Shown here one piece after another: positions 27,493 through 36,656 of a DNA stretch of 64,000 nucleotides (the stretch's first letter is position 1; every line of letters begins with the position of its first letter). The notes beneath the pieces are model-generated. The model worked only from the letters and a program-made list of their open reading frames with translations. It did no database searches and was not told where the DNA came from. Where the stretch lies: assembly GCF_001861355.1 (NCBI RefSeq), contig NZ_MASN01000060.1:62001-126000 (forward strand). The letters are read 5' to 3'. The position numbers were made by a program, and so were the translations under genes. The stretch comes from Natrialba sp. SSL1. GTDB taxonomy: Archaea; Halobacteriota; Halobacteria; Halobacteriales; Natrialbaceae.

Positions 27493-27657
27493 TCAGACAG
27501 AGCCAGTGAGCATAAAGTAGACGAACGTAAAGAAGGCGAACCAGAGCAGCGTTCTGAGGAAGAGTTTGCTATAGATGTCCTTGATCGGCGCCATCGCGTG
27601 GAACTGCCGCTCGGCGCGAAACAGTCGTTGCAGTGGCGTCTCATCTCGATCGCTCAT
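27493..27657 (-). CDS. 54-residue single-helix membrane protein
   Basis: A short gene: ATG at 27657, TGA at 27493-27495. The N-terminal half is charged (MSDRDETPLQRLFRAERQ) and cytoplasmic in character. The C-terminal half (from KLFLRTLLWFAFF) is one aromatic-rich transmembrane helix ending GSV. The sharp polar/hydrophobic partition and clean start argue for a real gene. Function unknown. Confidence 0.6.
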   Translation of the reverse strand: MSDRDETPLQRLFRAERQFHAMAPIKDIYSKLFLRTLLWFAFFTFVYFMLTGSV

Positions 27658-27826
27658 GGCAGTACGTGAGCGATAGGCACGGTCGATAGTTACCTGTTCC
27701 GGAGGCGACTGCCGCAGTTCGGTACTCGAGACGACCGAACCTAATCAAACCTAACTCAATCAAACCAAGCCCAACCCACCCGACCCAGCGGTAACCTTCT
27801 TACCGCGAGCCGACACACAGTGGCGT

Positions 27827-28246
27827 ATGAGCACGATCTTCACCCAGATCGTCGAGGGAGAGATTCCCGCCCGAATCGTGTACGAAGACGAAACTACGGT
27901 CGCCTTCCTCGACGCAAATCCGCTGGCACCGGGGCACACGCTCGTGATCCCGAAGGACGAGTACGAGCGGCTGAACGACGTTCCGGCGGATGTCGCGACG
28001 GATCTCTACGACACGATCCACCGAATGGTCCCCGCCGTCGAGGACGCCGTCAACGCCGACGCGACGACCGTCGCGTTCAACAACGGCGAGGTGGCCGGCC
28101 AGGAGGTTCCCCACGTCCACTGTCACATCGTCCCGCGCTTCGAGGGCGACGGTGGCGGCCCTATCCACGCTGTCGCGGGCGAGGCACCCGATCTGGACGA
28201 CGACGAACTCGACGCGATTGCGGCGGATATCGAGTCCGAGGCCTGA
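27827..28246 (+). CDS. HIT-family nucleotide hydrolase
   Basis: 139-residue histidine-triad protein; hydrolyses or transfers nucleotidyl groups (adenosine phosphoramidate-type substrates). The triad is HVHCHIVPRFEGD, and the N-terminal signature is IFTQIVEGEIPARIVYEDE with LDANPLAPGHTLVIPK. Length and motifs match the HinT branch. ATG 27827. Confidence 0.95.
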   Translation: MSTIFTQIVEGEIPARIVYEDETTVAFLDANPLAPGHTLVIPKDEYERLNDVPADVATDLYDTIHRMVPAVEDAVNADATTVAFNNGEVAGQEVPHVHCHIVPRFEGDGGGPIHAVAGEAPDLDDDELDAIAADIESEA

Positions 28247-28396
28247 ATCCGGGTCAACCCACCTGAACAGGAGCCACCGTACCAAGAGTCGCGTGAACAG
28301 GAGTCACGTGAACAGAAGCGGGACACTACAACCGACCACCCCTACGTACCCAGCGCCCGTGACCCTTTTCTCACTCCAGCGTAACTCTCGGCACAG

Positions 28397-28711
28397 ATGA
28401 GCACCCTCGACCGGCTTCGGACTCGCATCGGCGAGTTGCCGATCTCAATTCCGGCGGTACTCGAGTTAGCCAGCGTCTGCATCTGTATCGGGTTGTTCGT
28501 GGGGACGTTCGTGGCGCTTGCGAGTGGGATTCCGGGGGCAGAGAGTGGTGCGGCTGGGGCGGGTGGAGCAGCTGACGCGGCGGGCGCGGGCGATACAATC
28601 GGCGGGAGCGGCGGAGCAGAGCTGCTGTGGCTCGGGATCATCGCCGTTGGCGCTGCGTTCGTGGTCTTCTGGACGGCGCTGGTTCCGGTTGTTGAGCGGG
28701 TGTACTACTAA
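28397..28711 (+). CDS. Small two-helix membrane protein with Gly/Ala-rich loop
   Basis: 104 residues. Hydrophobic segments at about 18-42 and 77-96 are separated by a loop almost wholly Ala, Gly, Asp and Ser (GAESGAAGAGGAADAAGAGD). Ends in PVVERVYY. Not recognised; the ATG is the only good start. Confidence 0.65.
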   Translation: MSTLDRLRTRIGELPISIPAVLELASVCICIGLFVGTFVALASGIPGAESGAAGAGGAADAAGAGDTIGGSGGAELLWLGIIAVGAAFVVFWTALVPVVERVYY

Positions 28712-28865
28712 CTCCTGAACGGTGGGTTTTGGTAAATCGCCATACGGTACCGAGTTGAGCCGGCACAACGAGGGAGGTGAAGCTGAAAACGGCGGATGGT
28801 TCACGTCCAAAATTTCCCGCTTCACCGGGACGGTCGTGTCGTTGGCTCGACCATCCTGCAGACGG

Positions 28866-29687
28866 TCACTCTTGAGCACCTCTCTCACCCCACTTCGAGC
28901 GAAGCGCCGGGGGAACCAGCCACGCGGCGAATCCGTCGGGATCGGCCGCTCGTTCGGCTCGGTGTTGGGCCCACTCGAGGACGGTCAAGAGAAGGAAGAA
29001 CCCGCCGATGAGCGTCGCCAGCCCGATTCGGTCCGCAGCCGACTGTGACGCCACCGCCAACGTGAACAGACCGACGATGACGAACGTCAGGAACAACCCG
29101 ATTACCCCGGGAACGAGCACCAGGAGCAGGCGAACCGGATACTCAAGGACCGTTACGGGAGACAGGTCCGTATATCGACGTGGACGGAAGTAGTTCCGGT
29201 AGACGTAGATGAGATGGGAGCCGACGATCGTCAGCGCGGTTCCGAACACGGCTGGCTCTCGAAACGCCGAGAGCCACGCCGGGAAGGTGTCGTGTGCCTC
29301 GTGTCCGCCGACGAGTGTGTCACCGATTGCGACGAAGAGAAAGCCGGCGACCAGCAACGACGGCACGATCACGCGGAGACTCCGCAGATAGACCGGCGGT
29401 AACGGTCCAGGGAGCGGAACCGTTGGCAGGGAACTCAGATAGCCGTCGTCGGACCCGACGACGACAGGGGTGACGTCCCGATCCTCGGTCTGCATCTCCT
29501 GCTGAGCAAACAGCGCACAGCCACAGTAGACGACGACCAGCGTTAGTATCTCGAACAGGTACAGTACGAAGACGAGCGTATGCAACAGGTCGAACCAGAC
29601 GATCCCCACGATCGGCAACGCGTTCCCGACGAGTATTGGAGCGAACTCCCGAAGATCATCCTCGTTCGCTCGTCGCCCGTCGATCAT
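28866..29687 (-). CDS. Polytopic membrane protein (DUF6498-like)
   Basis: 273 residues with about six predicted membrane segments, including two near the N-terminus (LVGNALPIVGIVWFDLLHTL and LFEILTLVVVYCGCALFA) and a C-terminal pair before WAQHRAERAA. The arrangement resembles the haloarchaeal DUF6498 family, from recollection. No catalytic motif is seen. Confidence 0.7.
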   Translation of the reverse strand: MIDGRRANEDDLREFAPILVGNALPIVGIVWFDLLHTLVFVLYLFEILTLVVVYCGCALFAQQEMQTEDRDVTPVVVGSDDGYLSSLPTVPLPGPLPPVYLRSLRVIVPSLLVAGFLFVAIGDTLVGGHEAHDTFPAWLSAFREPAVFGTALTIVGSHLIYVYRNYFRPRRYTDLSPVTVLEYPVRLLLVLVPGVIGLFLTFVIVGLFTLAVASQSAADRIGLATLIGGFFLLLTVLEWAQHRAERAADPDGFAAWLVPPALRSKWGERGAQE

Positions 29688-29985
29688 CGCTCAGTCGAGC
29701 GGAGGGACGATCGTCATATCAACCTTCCGAACGATAGTCGAAACACGATCTACCGAGCGACTGGATGTGGATAATCAGCGGAGGACCCTCTGGGGAAGGA
29801 TCGCCTTCGGACACGGTTGGCAGCAATGACGCGAGAAGATGAGTGAAGAAGACGTGAGACCGCTCATCAAGTATTGTAAGTACCGTTCCACCGATCACGC
29901 GCATAACGCACGGATCGATGTAACTCGAACATGCTGTGGGCTAGGCAAACCCGACGACCAATGGCGATTCACCACGACCGGGCGA
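29688..29985. other. Intergenic region, nothing coding supported
   Basis: 298 bp between two minus-strand genes. Plus-strand (29839) and minus-strand (29719-29904) open frames exist, but their composition (mixed His, Cys, Arg, no halophilic acidity) looks non-coding. Less GC-rich than its surroundings. Confidence 0.45.
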
Positions 29986-31044
29986 TTAGAAGAGGCCGAG
30001 CACGCCGAACAGCAGATCACCGTAGAGCACCGCGAGCAGCATGCCGAGGAAGATGGGCACCAGAAACGGCGTCCCGGGTGAGATCCAGACTGTCTCCTTC
30101 GTGGTGATCGTCTCGAGTCCGGCGCGCAGTTGCTCGGGCGTCGTGCCGTAGGCTGTCCCCTCGATGTCCTCGAGGAACGCGTCGGCTCCCCAGGGGTCGT
30201 CCGTGGTCGTTTCGGGCGGTACGTCTTCGATCGGCTCGGACGGCTCGCTTTCGGTTACGATGTCGTCTTCGTTCTCAGATACCGCCGCACTGACACCGCC
30301 GTCCGTTTCGACCGTAACGGCACCGTCAGTCGGCGGATTCGGCTCCGCGGGAAGCGTCGCGGGGTCGCGATAGTGCTCGGGGTCCGCGCGGAGTTCCTCG
30401 AGTGTGCACCCTCGCCAGCGGAGGTACATCCGCAGAGCGTCGAGGTCGAGTCCGCGGCTGGTGGTGCCGTTTGGCTCCTCCATCAGCCAGCCGGGCGTTT
30501 CGGGGAGCCGTTCCCAGGAAATCGGCCAGCCGAGGAACATCTCCCGTCGAATCCGACCCGATGCGGCGTTTCGGACCGCCAGCAGGAACGGAATCGCGAG
30601 CGCGACGATGACGGCGTTCGTCAGGATCGTGAACGAGAACGTGCCGATCGGTGTCTCCACGAGCGGGAACGCCCACGAGCCGATGGTGTACGACGGCAGC
30701 GTCGGGAACAACAGGGCGAGCACGAGCAACGCCTTCGCGTCGGCACCGCCGAAGCCGCCGAACCACCAGAAGAGGTACGCGATCGGGACGACAAGCCCCA
30801 GGCTCACCGTCGCCGGCACGACGAACTCGTAACTGAACTGGTGGGACCAGCCGACGGGGCCCGCGTGCCAGGCGAGCCAGCCGTCCCAGACGAGTAAGAT
30901 CGCGCCGAGAACGGTGAGCGGAATCCAGACGGTACTCGAGACGCGCCTCGTTTTGATGTCGCGAACGGCGGTCCAGGCGAAGACGGGGATGGCGAGGAGC
31001 CGGAGGAGGTCGGGCCCCGTCGCCGAGATGAACGCGAGTGACAC
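29986..31044 (-). CDS. pibD: Type IV prepilin/archaellin signal peptidase
   Basis: A24-type aspartic peptidase that cleaves class III signal peptides of archaellins and pilins at the membrane. The two catalytic aspartates lie in AVRDIKTRRV and in GGFGGADAK (GxGD motif). Multiple membrane helices. A long soluble acidic region in the second half (about residues 180-330) precedes a final hydrophobic C-terminus. GTG 31044 gives MSLAFISATGPDLLRLL at the usual family N-terminus; ATG 31122 would add 26 residues lacking family character. Confidence 0.85.
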   Translation of the reverse strand: MSLAFISATGPDLLRLLAIPVFAWTAVRDIKTRRVSSTVWIPLTVLGAILLVWDGWLAWHAGPVGWSHQFSYEFVVPATVSLGLVVPIAYLFWWFGGFGGADAKALLVLALLFPTLPSYTIGSWAFPLVETPIGTFSFTILTNAVIVALAIPFLLAVRNAASGRIRREMFLGWPISWERLPETPGWLMEEPNGTTSRGLDLDALRMYLRWRGCTLEELRADPEHYRDPATLPAEPNPPTDGAVTVETDGGVSAAVSENEDDIVTESEPSEPIEDVPPETTTDDPWGADAFLEDIEGTAYGTTPEQLRAGLETITTKETVWISPGTPFLVPIFLGMLLAVLYGDLLFGVLGLF

Positions 31045-31233
31045 GGTCGTGGTGGGTGTGGACGGCGCGGTACCGTTATGGTTTCGGCCTCCGGCAGGCA
31101 CAGTGGTGTTCACTGGGGTCACGACTGGACGGGCCGCGAGCGTGCGTTAGCCGCCAGCGTGTCACGTCAACGGTCTCGGCAAGACGGACGAAGTGCAGAA
31201 GGATTTTCACTGCTGCGTTCACAGTGGCGATAG

Positions 31234-31983
31234 ATGAGTTACGTCCGCATCGCCGTCCTGAACGCGGCTCACGAGGACGCGAACACGACGCGAAATTTCC
31301 GGCGCGAACTCGACGCCTCCCTGGCCGAGTTCGACGTTACGGACGGCGAGCTCCCGACGCACTTCGAGTTCGACGCACTCGTCGTCACTGGCTCGCGATC
31401 GTCTGTGTATTGGGATGAAGAGTGGATCGACGCTACGAAGGAGTGGGTGAGCGAGGCGCTCAGTCGAGACCTGCCTGCGCTTGGCATCTGTTGGGGGCAC
31501 CAGCTACTGGCCGACGTGCTCGGCGGTACCGTCGAGGATATGGGGTCCTACGAGGTGGGCTACAGCGAAATCGAACACCACGGCGACTCGCGGCTGTTTG
31601 AGGGCATTTCCCAGTCGTTCACGGCCTTCACCAGCCACGCCGACGAGGTCTCGGCACTCCCACCCGGCGCGACGCCGCTCGCCGAGAATCACTACTCGAA
31701 TCACGGCTTCCGAAAGGACCGCGTCTTCGGCGTCCAGTTCCACCCCGAGTACGACCAGAAAACCGCTCGCGAACTCGTCCAGCGCAAGGATATAGATGAG
31801 GACCGGCGCGACGCTGTCCTCGCGGAGATCACCGACGAGAACTACGCGGCCGCCTGCGAGGCGAAACTCGTCTTCGAGAACTTCCTCGAGTACGTCCACG
31901 AGCTGACTACTGAAGAATCACAGACAGCGAGTGCAACGAACGACGATGGAAACAGCTCAGAACCGGTCGGACACTCCGACTAA
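31234..31983 (+). CDS. Class I glutamine amidotransferase-like protein
   Basis: 249 residues. The nucleophile elbow is GICWGHQ (Cys near 91) and the catalytic His-Glu is VQFHPEYD, forming a full Cys-His-Glu triad. It is a stand-alone domain of the GuaA-N/YfeJ group, not fused to a synthetase. It could hydrolyse glutamine or a gamma-glutamyl compound; the partner is unknown. The last ~25 residues are an acidic, Ser/Thr-rich tail. Confidence 0.85.
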   Translation: MSYVRIAVLNAAHEDANTTRNFRRELDASLAEFDVTDGELPTHFEFDALVVTGSRSSVYWDEEWIDATKEWVSEALSRDLPALGICWGHQLLADVLGGTVEDMGSYEVGYSEIEHHGDSRLFEGISQSFTAFTSHADEVSALPPGATPLAENHYSNHGFRKDRVFGVQFHPEYDQKTARELVQRKDIDEDRRDAVLAEITDENYAAACEAKLVFENFLEYVHELTTEESQTASATNDDGNSSEPVGHSD

Positions 31984-32042
31984 CCACCAGCTCACACGGA
32001 GCAGTCCGCCACGACCAAGAGAGGCGACGACAGCGTGAGCGA

Positions 32043-32630
32043 CTAACGACGAAGCTGCCGCCACCACTGTTTGATCCGGCGACGAATTCGAATTACTCGA
32101 GTACGTCCACGTCCGTTCCCAATCATCCACCGTTTGAGGACTGATCCGCTGTCCGCTGTGCTGTCTCCCGGAGTTCCATCCTCGTCCCCGTCTTCCGCCG
32201 CCTCCTGCTGCGCCTCGAGAAGCCGCTCGTACTGCGTGATGAGCTCCTGTTGCTGGTCGGTGCGCGACTCGAGTTCGGTCTGCAGTGCAGCGATCTGTGC
32301 GCGGAGGCGAGTGCGTTCGAGCCGGACGGGCGTCGGTCGCGTTGCGCTCGTTCCGGCGAATTTTGCAGCGATCGGTGACGAAGCCTGTGCAGAGGGGTGG
32401 GGGAGGGTGTCTGTGCGGGCGGTGCGAGTAGCTCCCGTGGCGTCGGTTTCAGTGTCGGTGTCCGTGTGGGTGGGGGAATCAGTATCAGTATCAGAATCGG
32501 TATCGGTAGCCGCCTCAGCGACGGCGGTGGTCTCCGAATTACACGTAAAACTAACGACGACTGATCGATCACGGGCACGAGAGCCGGCGTGGGGGTCGGA
32601 CTGGGAGTCGGAACGGTGCTCGACGGACAT
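32043..32630 (-). CDS. Coiled-coil protein with TD repeats, function unknown
   Basis: 195 residues from ATG 32630 (MSVEHRSDSQ). A TDTDSDTDTD-type tract lies near residues 45-65. A predicted coiled coil (RLERTRLRAQIAALQTELES and onward) and a strongly basic C-terminus (RGRTRVIRIRRRIKQWWRQLRR), which could bind nucleic acid or membrane, follow. The open frame continues to 32774, but the extension is not protein-like. Unrecognised. Confidence 0.55.
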   Translation of the reverse strand: MSVEHRSDSQSDPHAGSRARDRSVVVSFTCNSETTAVAEAATDTDSDTDTDSPTHTDTDTETDATGATRTARTDTLPHPSAQASSPIAAKFAGTSATRPTPVRLERTRLRAQIAALQTELESRTDQQQELITQYERLLEAQQEAAEDGDEDGTPGDSTADSGSVLKRWMIGNGRGRTRVIRIRRRIKQWWRQLRR

Positions 32631-32793
32631 GGGCGACACACACCTACATCGGACGCCTACAAAAGCGTCAGTCAGTCGGGCGTCAGACAGGTTTAACGGC
32701 CTTCGACTTCGAGCGCCGTTGATCGAGCGGGCGATGTTCGATTCAGTGGGACGCGCGCGTCCCCCTCGAATCAACCGCGTCGAGAAATCCGAC

Positions 32794-34062
32794 TCAGAGG
32801 TGGTCGAGAACGCCCGCAGTCTCGGCCGGCACCGGCTCTGGCTCGCGACCCGCAGCGGCCGCCGCGTCGGGGTCCTTGAGCAGGTGGCCCGTCGTCAGGC
32901 AGGCGACGCGTTCGTCTTCGGTGACGATACCCTCATTCCGGAGCTTTCGCAGTCCCGCGACGGAGGCTGCAGAGGCCGGCTCGACGCCGATCCCCTCGCC
33001 TGCGAGGTCGCGCTGGGCCTCGGTGATCTCCTCGTCGGTAACCGAAATCGCGGTGCCGCCGGTTTCCCGAATCCCCGGCAGCGCCTTCGGCGCGTTGACC
33101 GGGTTCCCGATTCGGATCGCCGTCGCGCGCGTCTCCACGTCGTCCCAGCGGCGGACCTCGTCCGCGCCGTTCTCGATCGCTTCGACCATCGGGGCCGCGC
33201 CCTCGGCTTGCACGCCGACCAGCTTCGGAACGTCGTCCGTATCGAGTGCCCCCGCCTGCACGAGTTCGCGGAAGGCCTTGTACAGCGCCGACGTGTTGCC
33301 GGCGTTTCCGACCGGGAGCACGATCCGGTCCGGAACAGTGTCGTAGTCCGCGAGGAAGCCCTCCAGAATCTCGAGCCCGATGGTCTTCTGGCCCTCGAGT
33401 CGGAACGGGTTCAGCGAGTTTAGCAGATAGGCCTCCCCTTGCCCAGCTAACTCCTGGACGATGTCGAGGCAAGCGTCGAAGTTGCCGTCGACCTCCAGAA
33501 TGCGTGCGCCGTGGAGGCTTGCCTGGGCGACCTTTCCGGCGGCGACCTTGCCCGCGGGGAGGAGCACCAGCGTCTCCATCCCGCCGCGGGAGCCGTAGGC
33601 TGCAAGCGCGGCGCTCGTGTTGCCCGTCGAGGCGCAGGCCAGCCGATCGACGCCGAGTTTCCTCGCGGCGGCGACGCCGACGGTCATCCCGCGGTCCTTG
33701 AACGACCCCGTCGGGTTCATCCCCTCGTGTTTGATCCGCAGCGCCTCGAGTCCCAGGTCAGCTTCAAGGCTGGGAACTTCGTACAGCGGCGTCGCACCCT
33801 CCTGGATCGAGACGCCCGACGGGAGCGGGAGCGCGTCGGCGTAGCGCCAGACGCCCTGGTCGGGGTCTTCGGCGTCCGCGAAGTCCTCGAACGTCGGCAG
33901 GTCGTCGTAACGCACCTCGAGCAGGCCGTCGCACTCGTCGCAGGTGTAGCGGACGTCCGCGAACGGCGCGAACGTCTCGCCGCACGCGATGCACTCGAGC
34001 CAGACACCGTCCGCGGCGTCGGCGGGCGCTGCCGGCTGGTCGGCAGAGAGACTGAGACTCAT
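32794..34062 (-). CDS. thrC: Threonine synthase
   Basis: PLP-dependent conversion of O-phosphohomoserine to threonine. The PLP lysine is in NPTGSFKDRG and the Gly-rich phosphate loop is LPVGNAGNTSAL. An N-terminal zinc ribbon (CIACG...CDECDG) is typical of archaeal ThrC. 422 residues from ATG 34062. The C-terminal ~20 residues are disordered. Confidence 0.95.
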   Translation of the reverse strand: MSLSLSADQPAAPADAADGVWLECIACGETFAPFADVRYTCDECDGLLEVRYDDLPTFEDFADAEDPDQGVWRYADALPLPSGVSIQEGATPLYEVPSLEADLGLEALRIKHEGMNPTGSFKDRGMTVGVAAARKLGVDRLACASTGNTSAALAAYGSRGGMETLVLLPAGKVAAGKVAQASLHGARILEVDGNFDACLDIVQELAGQGEAYLLNSLNPFRLEGQKTIGLEILEGFLADYDTVPDRIVLPVGNAGNTSALYKAFRELVQAGALDTDDVPKLVGVQAEGAAPMVEAIENGADEVRRWDDVETRATAIRIGNPVNAPKALPGIRETGGTAISVTDEEITEAQRDLAGEGIGVEPASAASVAGLRKLRNEGIVTEDERVACLTTGHLLKDPDAAAAAGREPEPVPAETAGVLDHL

Positions 34063-34240
34063 TATCGTTCTGTCCGTCGGGAAGGGGGCGACCGGCAAAA
34101 AGGGCGTGGATACGGCAGATACCCGCGGAGTAGCGCTGCTCGCGGATCGCTGTCTCCGAAAATGGTCGCCCGTGCCACTCGTGTGGCGACGGCGATCGTG
34201 CGCTGTACCGCTGTCGTGCCCGAATCTGTGAGCAATCCCC

Positions 34241-34318
34241 CTACATCAGGATGAGTCCCATCAACATCGCGGGACCGATCAGCATGATGAACACTGCGAG
34301 TAGCAGTTTGAATGACAT
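34241..34318 (-). CDS. 25-residue hydrophobic peptide (putative)
   Basis: ATG 34318, TAG 34241-34243. The product is a single membrane-spanning peptide starting MSFKLLLAVFIMLIGP and ending GLILM. A TATA-like TTATGTATT lies about 30 bp upstream on the minus strand. It sits in a 396-bp gap (34063-34458) that otherwise contains nothing coding. A tiny membrane protein is plausible but unproven. Confidence 0.4.
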   Translation of the reverse strand: MSFKLLLAVFIMLIGPAMLMGLILM

Positions 34319-34458
34319 GCTGATCAAACGTGATACCGTTCCAATACATAACGATTTCTGATCGTTCACGACGGTGGCAGCGGCATCGAGCAGGAAATAC
34401 CGTATTGTGGCAGGAAAATCAGCAGTTGACTCGAGTTGGGTCGGGATCTGGAGTGGTG

Positions 34459-35454
34459 CTACTCGAGTAGCCAGTGCAACAGCGCCTTCTGGGCGTGCAG
34501 GCGATTTTCAGCCTGATCGAAGACGATCGACTGGTCGCTCTCGATTGCCTCGTCTGTGATCTCCTCGCCGCGGTGGGCCGGCAGACAGTGCATCACCGAC
34601 GCGTCGGGGGCGTGTGCGAGCAGGTCCGAACAGACCTGGAAACCCTCGAAGGCGTCCATACGAACGTCGCGTTCGTCCTCCTGGCCCATGCTGATCCAGA
34701 CGTCGGTGTAGATGATGTCGGCGTCCGTGACCGCCTCGACGGGGTCGTGCGTGACCGTCGGGTCGCCGCCGAGTTCTTGCGCCCGGTCGATGACTGCGTC
34801 GTCCATGCCGTAGCCCTCTGGCGTCGCGACGGTGACGTCTATGTCGGTCATCGCAGCGCCGATGACGAACGACTGGCCGACGTTGTTGCCGTCGCCGACC
34901 CAGGCCACCGAGACGTCCTCGAAGCCGCCCATCTCCTCGCGAATCGTCAGCAGATCCGCGAGCGTCTGGCAGGGGTGGGCGTCGTCGGTGAGCCCGTTGA
35001 TGATCGGGACCGACGAGTACTCCGCGAGTACCTCGATGTTCTCGTGTTTGAACACGCGCGCCATCACGGCGTCGACGTACCGCGAGAGCGTGCGCGAGGT
35101 GTCCTTCAGCGGCTCGCCGCGGCCGAGCTGGATGTCGTCCTCGCCGAGGAAGACGGCGTGCCCGCCGAGTTGCGTCATTCCCGTCTCGAAGGAGACGCGC
35201 GTGCGTGTACTCGGCTTCTGGAAGATCATCCCGAGCGTCTGGCCGGAGAGTGCCTCGTGGGCCGTCCCCTCCTGCTGGGCTCGCTTGAACTCCGCCGCTC
35301 GAACGAGAACCGTGAGCAGTTCCTCGTGCGAGAGGTCGTCGATCTCGAGGAAGTGCCTCGGCTGCGATGCGTCCGTCTGCGAGTCGGGGATGTTCGAATC
35401 CGTGTCTGTATCCGTATCCGTATCTGTGTCTGTCTCTGTATCTGCGTCTATCAT
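34459..35454 (-). CDS. argF: Ornithine carbamoyltransferase
   Basis: Transfers carbamoyl phosphate to ornithine, giving citrulline. Carbamoyl-phosphate motif KPSTRTRVSFE; ornithine-site motif VMHCLPAHRGEE; HPCQTLADL also present. 331 residues, of which the first ~32 are a Thr/Asp repeat tail (TETDTDTDTD) encoded by a hexanucleotide microsatellite. Last gene of the argW-argF operon; its ATG overlaps the argE stop by one base (TGATG). Confidence 0.95.
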   Translation of the reverse strand: MIDADTETDTDTDTDTDTDSNIPDSQTDASQPRHFLEIDDLSHEELLTVLVRAAEFKRAQQEGTAHEALSGQTLGMIFQKPSTRTRVSFETGMTQLGGHAVFLGEDDIQLGRGEPLKDTSRTLSRYVDAVMARVFKHENIEVLAEYSSVPIINGLTDDAHPCQTLADLLTIREEMGGFEDVSVAWVGDGNNVGQSFVIGAAMTDIDVTVATPEGYGMDDAVIDRAQELGGDPTVTHDPVEAVTDADIIYTDVWISMGQEDERDVRMDAFEGFQVCSDLLAHAPDASVMHCLPAHRGEEITDEAIESDQSIVFDQAENRLHAQKALLHWLLE

Positions 35455-36656
35455 CAGTCCTCACCTCCAGTAAGCGTCATCGCGACGCGGCTCAGCACCG
35501 CGACGGACCGGTCGAACTCGGCGAGCGAGAGGCGCTCGTCGGGCGCGTGATCGAGGTCGGAGTTGCCGGGGCCGTAGGTCGCCATCGGACACTCCCACGC
35601 GCCGGCGTACAGATTCATGTCGCTGGTCCCGGTCTTGCGCAGAAGCCGTGGCTCGCCGTCCTCGTTGCGGATCGCCGCGCGGAACGCGCGAGCGACCTCG
35701 GTGCGCGGGCTCTCCATCACCGGCGGAATCGGTTCGGCCCACGAGACGGTGCCGCACTCGAGTTCGGCCTCTGCAGTCTCGCGGACGGTCTCGATGTCGA
35801 GCGCGGGCGGGACCCGAAGCTGGGCGTCGAGGGTGACCTCGACGGAGAGGCCGTCGTCGGTGACGCCGCCGTCGATGGCGACGGGTTTTGTGGTGACGCG
35901 CTCGAAGACCGGCACTTCGCCGGCTTTGCCGGCTTCGTCTCGTCGGTCCGATGGACCGACGCCATCATCACTGTCGAACGCCGATTCGACGCGCGTCCAC
36001 CAGTTCGTCGCGTGCTGAATCGCGTTCGGTTCGGGATGAGAGGTGTGGCCGGACTCGCTGGTCGCGACGTAGGTTCCCGAGAGGAAGCCGCGGTAGCCAA
36101 GCGTGATGCCCGTCGTTCCGCTCGGTTCGCCGTTGACGACGGCGTCAGGTGCCTCGCGGTCCGCGACGAGGTGGCGTGCGCCGCGCGAGTTGGTCTCTTC
36201 GCCGACGACGCCGACGAACGAGACGCCGGTGCGAACCGCGGCTGCGGCCATGGCGGCCAGCGGCCCCGTTGCGTCGACGCTGCCGCGGCCCCAGAGGATA
36301 TCTTCGCCGGTCTCCTCGGCAACCTCAGCCTCGACGTCGGCCTCGTCCGCGGGCTCGACTTCGACCGGAATCTCACCGGGCACGGTGTCGATGTGCGAGG
36401 TGAGCAACACCGAGTCGTCAGCCGGTGCGCGCACGTTGCCGACGTCGTCGAGCCAGACCTCGCGGTCGTAGGTTTCGAAGAACTCGACGAGGCACTCAGC
36501 GGCCGCACGCTCCTCGTCCGAGGGTGACGGCGTCGAAACGAGGTCGATCAGCAGTTGGCGGGCGTCGTCGGTCGAGACGGCCGTAGCGTCGGTGTCGGTG
36601 TCGGCGTCGGCATCTGAGTCAGCGTCGGTATCGCAATCCGTCATCGTCGAACTCAT
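35454..36656 (-). CDS. argE: [LysW]-ornithine/lysine hydrolase
   Basis: M20-family zinc peptidase that releases ornithine (or lysine) from the LysW/ArgW carrier protein. Metal-site motifs: LLTSHIDTVPG (His-x-Asp), WGRGSVDATGP (Asp bridge), VGEETNSRGA (Glu-Glu), and GTSDMNLYAG toward the end. The N-terminus is a DTD-rich extension of ~25 residues. Overlaps argD by 4 bp (ATGA). Equivalent to LysK; in the haloarchaeal pathway arginine is the expected main product. Confidence 0.88.
   Translation of the reverse strand: MSSTMTDCDTDADSDADADTDTDATAVSTDDARQLLIDLVSTPSPSDEERAAAECLVEFFETYDREVWLDDVGNVRAPADDSVLLTSHIDTVPGEIPVEVEPADEADVEAEVAEETGEDILWGRGSVDATGPLAAMAAAAVRTGVSFVGVVGEETNSRGARHLVADREAPDAVVNGEPSGTTGITLGYRGFLSGTYVATSESGHTSHPEPNAIQHATNWWTRVESAFDSDDGVGPSDRRDEAGKAGEVPVFERVTTKPVAIDGGVTDDGLSVEVTLDAQLRVPPALDIETVRETAEAELECGTVSWAEPIPPVMESPRTEVARAFRAAIRNEDGEPRLLRKTGTSDMNLYAGAWECPMATYGPGNSDLDHAPDERLSLAEFDRSVAVLSRVAMTLTGGED

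Noticed and set aside
29839-30081. 80-codon plus-strand frame near the prepilin peptidase end
   Set aside because: Half of it is antisense to pibD, and the remainder lacks the acidity and codon bias of its neighbours.
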